Origin: CASFRF01 sp031549345
GTDB taxonomy: Bacteria; Verrucomicrobiota; Lentisphaeria; Victivallales; Victivallaceae
Reading direction: 5' to 3'
Assembly (NCBI GenBank): GCA_031549345.1
Contig: JAVBPY010000009.1
Coordinates: 62,001 to 126,000, forward strand
Length of the DNA stretch: 64,000 nt
This document shows positions 61,498-64,000 of the stretch, piece after piece. The position numbers were made by a program, and so were the translations under genes. The notes under the pieces are model-generated. The model ran no database searches and was not told where the DNA came from. It was given only the letters and a program-made list of their open reading frames with translations. Each line of letters begins with the position of its first letter. Position 1 is the stretch's first letter.

Positions 61498-64000
61498 AAT
61501 GGGCAGCCGCTTTTTTCGCCATGGTTTGTATCGCTGCAAACGCGGATGATTTTTCGCCGCCGGAAGTTGCGCCGGAGGTCATGACCATCGGGCGCATGGA
61601 TACGCCGCCCACGCTGGACGGGAGTTTTGCCGATTGGCCCGCCGACACAAGCGTCATCCTCCTCGGGACACAGGAGAACACCTCTCGCCGCCGGGTCGGC
61701 TGGACGGGAACGGCCGATTGCAGCGGAGCGATCCGGCTGGCCTGGGACGCGAAGTACCTGTATTTCGGCGCGGAAATTGCCGACGACGTGGTCAAAAACG
61801 CCGACACACCCGCCGCGATCTGGCAGGGCGACGGGTTTGAACTTTTTTTCAACATCCATCCCGATCAGCAGCGGGTGGATGGCTTCTGGCAAATCGCCCT
61901 CGTCCCCCCCTTGGGGCCGAATGCGAAAATCCGCGCTTCGGGCCCGCAGAGAGATTTTGAAGATGTGGAAGGCGCGGCCGTCGTCCGTCCCAAAGGCTAC
62001 GCGCTGGAGTGCCGGATACCCTGGAAAAACCTCACCGGCTTTACCCCTGAAAACGGAACATCCCTCGGCTTCCAGGTCTACATCAACGACCGCGACGCGA
62101 ACAACAGAAAAACACAGCTGATGTGGTACCCGAGCGCGATCTCCTTCTCGCGCCCCCGCCATACGAACATCCTCCTCCTGCGCGATCAGGGCGACACAAC
62201 GCTGCCACGCATCGTCGCGGGGCCGACAACGTGGTGCGTAACGCACCCGGAAACAATGCGGCTGAGCGCCATTGCAAATGCTCCCGGCGCACGCACCGCG
62301 CACATCACGCGCCTTGCGAACCCGAAAGAAACCGTGGCGTTCGACCTGGCCCCCGCCGGGGAAAGCATTGCCGTCGGCCAGGGGCAATACAGTATAAAGG
62401 GACTCGAAGGTGAAACCGTCTTCGAGGTTGCCGTTCAAGACGCCACGGGAACGACCCTCGACGTAAATTACTTCACCGTCAACCTGATGGGAACGCGCTT
62501 CGTCGAAATGCAAAAGAAACACGACGCGCTGAAAAAACGGATCGCCGCATTGGGAAATGTCGATGAGGAAGCGTTTGCGGGCCTCAAGGCATGGATGACA
62601 CGACTTTCCGCCTTCTACGCCAACGAGGCGCACCCCACCACCCTGAGCGGGTTCCTCTGCGACCGGATGCTGGCGGAGCTCCGCGATCTGGAAAACGCCC
62701 TCGCCCTTCTGGAATCGGGCAAAGATCCGTACACCGGGCGCACGGGAGCATTCGTCCGCGCATACCGCTCGCCCCTGACACAGGGATACCGCGCCTGCGG
62801 TCTGTACGTTCCGGAAACATACACCGGCAAGGAACCCATGCCGCTTGTACTTTTCCTGCACGCCATTTTCGCGGACGAACGCCAGATATCCACGCTTACA
62901 CCGCACTTCCGCGACCTCGGAGCGATCGTCCTGCAAGCGCCGTCGTACCGTCAATTCGATTGGAGCGGCGTCAGCGCGGCGGAAACATGGGCGGGGCTGG
63001 AGTATGTCCGCAAACACTACAACATCGATCCGGAGCGCATCACGCTTTTCGGCATCCACGGCGGCGGGCGCGGCGCATGGCAGCTTGCCTCCGGCCGCCC
63101 CGACATCTGGGCCGCCGCCGCGCCCCTTCTTTCCGGAATCGACGCGCGGCCGAATTACCCGGCGCTCCGGCTTTACCCCGAGTACTACGAAACAGCCACG
63201 CGCGTGCGCATCCCCTATCCTCAATACAAAACACCGCCCCCGCCGGAAGCGATCACTTCCCCGCTTGAACGGAAATTATTCGAGAAAGCCTCGCTCGCCG
63301 TTCCCCTGGAAAACATAAAAACACTCCCCTTGCGAAGCGCCTATGGGGAAGACGGGCCCGACGGCGCGGCGGAACGCCTTGCCATGCAAAAACGTTTTGC
63401 GAACATGGGTGTTCCCTTGCGGACGCATTACGAAGCCGGCATGATGCACGGGAGCATGCCCGACGAATCGCGCGATCCGAACTTTTACCGCTGGCTCGTT
63501 TCCCACAAACGCCCTCCGTATCCGCATAAAGTATCGCTGACCGTCCCGGAACTCCGGTACAATACCGCGTGGTGGGTACGCGTCGACGCGTTGACATCGC
63601 CCGCCGAAATCGCGCAAGTCCATGCGGAGTACGGAAAAGACAACGTTACGGTGCAAACAAAGAATGTATCGGCATTTTCACTCCTCCTCGACGAACGTCT
63701 TGCCCCGGCTCCAAGTGTTCTTCCCGTGGTTATCGACGGATGCACAATCCCGGATGTGAAGATTCCCGCCACGATTTCCTTCATCCGTACGGGAATAAAC
63801 ACATGGAAAACCGGCCCCATCCCCGCCGGAAAGCGCCATGGCCTCTCCGGGCCCATCAACGATTTCCAGTTTGACCGCTTTATCTTTGTCTACGGCACGC
63901 AAGGCGACAAAGCGCAACAGGAGAAACGCGTCCGCAAAATGGCAGATTGGGGCCTTGGCGCTGTTTTCACCGTCAAAGCGGATACGGAAATTACCGAGGA
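61494..64000 (+). CDS. Secreted CBM9-like plus alpha/beta-hydrolase-like protein (cut by right edge)
   Basis: At least 835 aa, still open at the right edge. ATG 61494 overlaps the recD stop (ATGA) with AAGGAAAG upstream. Signal peptide MKWAAAFFAMVCIAANA. Residues 30-215 form a CBM9-like sugar-binding domain (PTLDGSFADWP, LAWDAKYLYFGAEIADD, WQGDGFELFFN, GYALECRIPW). Residues about 415-675 resemble a PHB-depolymerase/S9-like esterase: oxyanion-region strand PLVLFLHAIF, nucleophile elbow LFGIHGGGRGAWQLA, later EAGMMHGSMPDE with a candidate catalytic His. The elbow has His where GxSxG has Ser. The remainder to the edge has no recognised domain. Confidence 0.8.
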   Translation, partial: MKWAAAFFAMVCIAANADDFSPPEVAPEVMTIGRMDTPPTLDGSFADWPADTSVILLGTQENTSRRRVGWTGTADCSGAIRLAWDAKYLYFGAEIADDVVKNADTPAAIWQGDGFELFFNIHPDQQRVDGFWQIALVPPLGPNAKIRASGPQRDFEDVEGAAVVRPKGYALECRIPWKNLTGFTPENGTSLGFQVYINDRDANNRKTQLMWYPSAISFSRPRHTNILLLRDQGDTTLPRIVAGPTTWCVTHPETMRLSAIANAPGARTAHITRLANPKETVAFDLAPAGESIAVGQGQYSIKGLEGETVFEVAVQDATGTTLDVNYFTVNLMGTRFVEMQKKHDALKKRIAALGNVDEEAFAGLKAWMTRLSAFYANEAHPTTLSGFLCDRMLAELRDLENALALLESGKDPYTGRTGAFVRAYRSPLTQGYRACGLYVPETYTGKEPMPLVLFLHAIFADERQISTLTPHFRDLGAIVLQAPSYRQFDWSGVSAAETWAGLEYVRKHYNIDPERITLFGIHGGGRGAWQLASGRPDIWAAAAPLLSGIDARPNYPALRLYPEYYETATRVRIPYPQYKTPPPPEAITSPLERKLFEKASLAVPLENIKTLPLRSAYGEDGPDGAAERLAMQKRFANMGVPLRTHYEAGMMHGSMPDESRDPNFYRWLVSHKRPPYPHKVSLTVPELRYNTAWWVRVDALTSPAEIAQVHAEYGKDNVTVQTKNVSAFSLLLDERLAPAPSVLPVVIDGCTIPDVKIPATISFIRTGINTWKTGPIPAGKRHGLSGPINDFQFDRFIFVYGTQGDKAQQEKRVRKMADWGLGAVFTVKADTEITE

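Overview
The window looks like a chromosomal segment (roughly 58-60% GC by eye) of a Gram-negative heterotroph of the Planctomycetes-Verrucomicrobia-Lentisphaerae (PVC) group, most likely Lentisphaerota/Verrucomicrobiota. This is an inference from gene content: a GTP-type PEP carboxykinase, zinc-ribbon Ser/Thr kinase, ThuA/Gfo-Idh sugar genes, an SGNH lipoprotein, a CBM9-like/esterase-like secreted protein, several lipoproteins and a Wza/Wzc-type export system. There is no rRNA or marker protein to prove it. Promoters match a housekeeping sigma-70 consensus (TTGACA/TATAAT-like, 16-17 bp spacers), and many genes are joined by 4-nt ATGA/GTGA overlaps. Coding density is very high: no gene-free stretch exceeds 300 bases. 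The longest gaps are about 237 bases (32491-32727), 219 bases (7039-7257) and 207 bases (49478-49684), and each is described below.

1-24.8 kb is a housekeeping region: pckG, a small membrane protein, tsaD-gph, purA-rodA, a ThuA/oxidoreductase/AraC sugar locus, a large Ser/Thr kinase, a second oxidoreductase with an SGNH lipoprotein, a CAT-family acyltransferase, a zinc-ribbon protein, then carB-icd-(EIIA-CBS)-(ArsB/NhaD-type transporter)-GNAT-miaA.

24.8-49.5 kb is an exopolysaccharide locus in three blocks. Block 1 (minus, 32.5 to 24.8 kb) encodes an AlkP-superfamily enzyme, a Wzx-type flippase, and GT2, GT4, GT4 and GT4-WecG fusion enzymes. Block 2 (plus, 32.7 to 39.3 kb) begins with a receiver-PP2C-HATPase regulator and an Hpt protein, followed by a nucleotidyltransferase-like protein, a polytopic GT-C/YfhO-like protein, a repeat-bearing lipoprotein and a glycosyltransferase. 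Block 3 (minus, 49.5 to 39.3 kb) encodes a TPR protein, a STAS anti-anti-sigma protein, the initiating sugar-phosphate transferase, a nucleotidyltransferase/beta-helix/pseudo-transferase fusion, Wzc-like and Wza-like export proteins, a Wzy-type polymerase and a pyruvyl transferase. Together they form a plausible Wzx/Wzy-dependent polymer pathway. The Hpt + RR-PP2C-HATPase + STAS trio has the parts list of the Pseudomonas HptB-HsbR-HsbA partner-switch, here embedded in the polysaccharide locus.

49.7-64 kb holds two paralogous lipoproteins, cardiolipin synthase, a recC-recB-recD operon and, translationally coupled to recD, a secreted protein that runs off the right edge. It has an N-terminal CBM9-like domain and an alpha/beta-hydrolase domain in which the nucleophile serine appears to be replaced by histidine.
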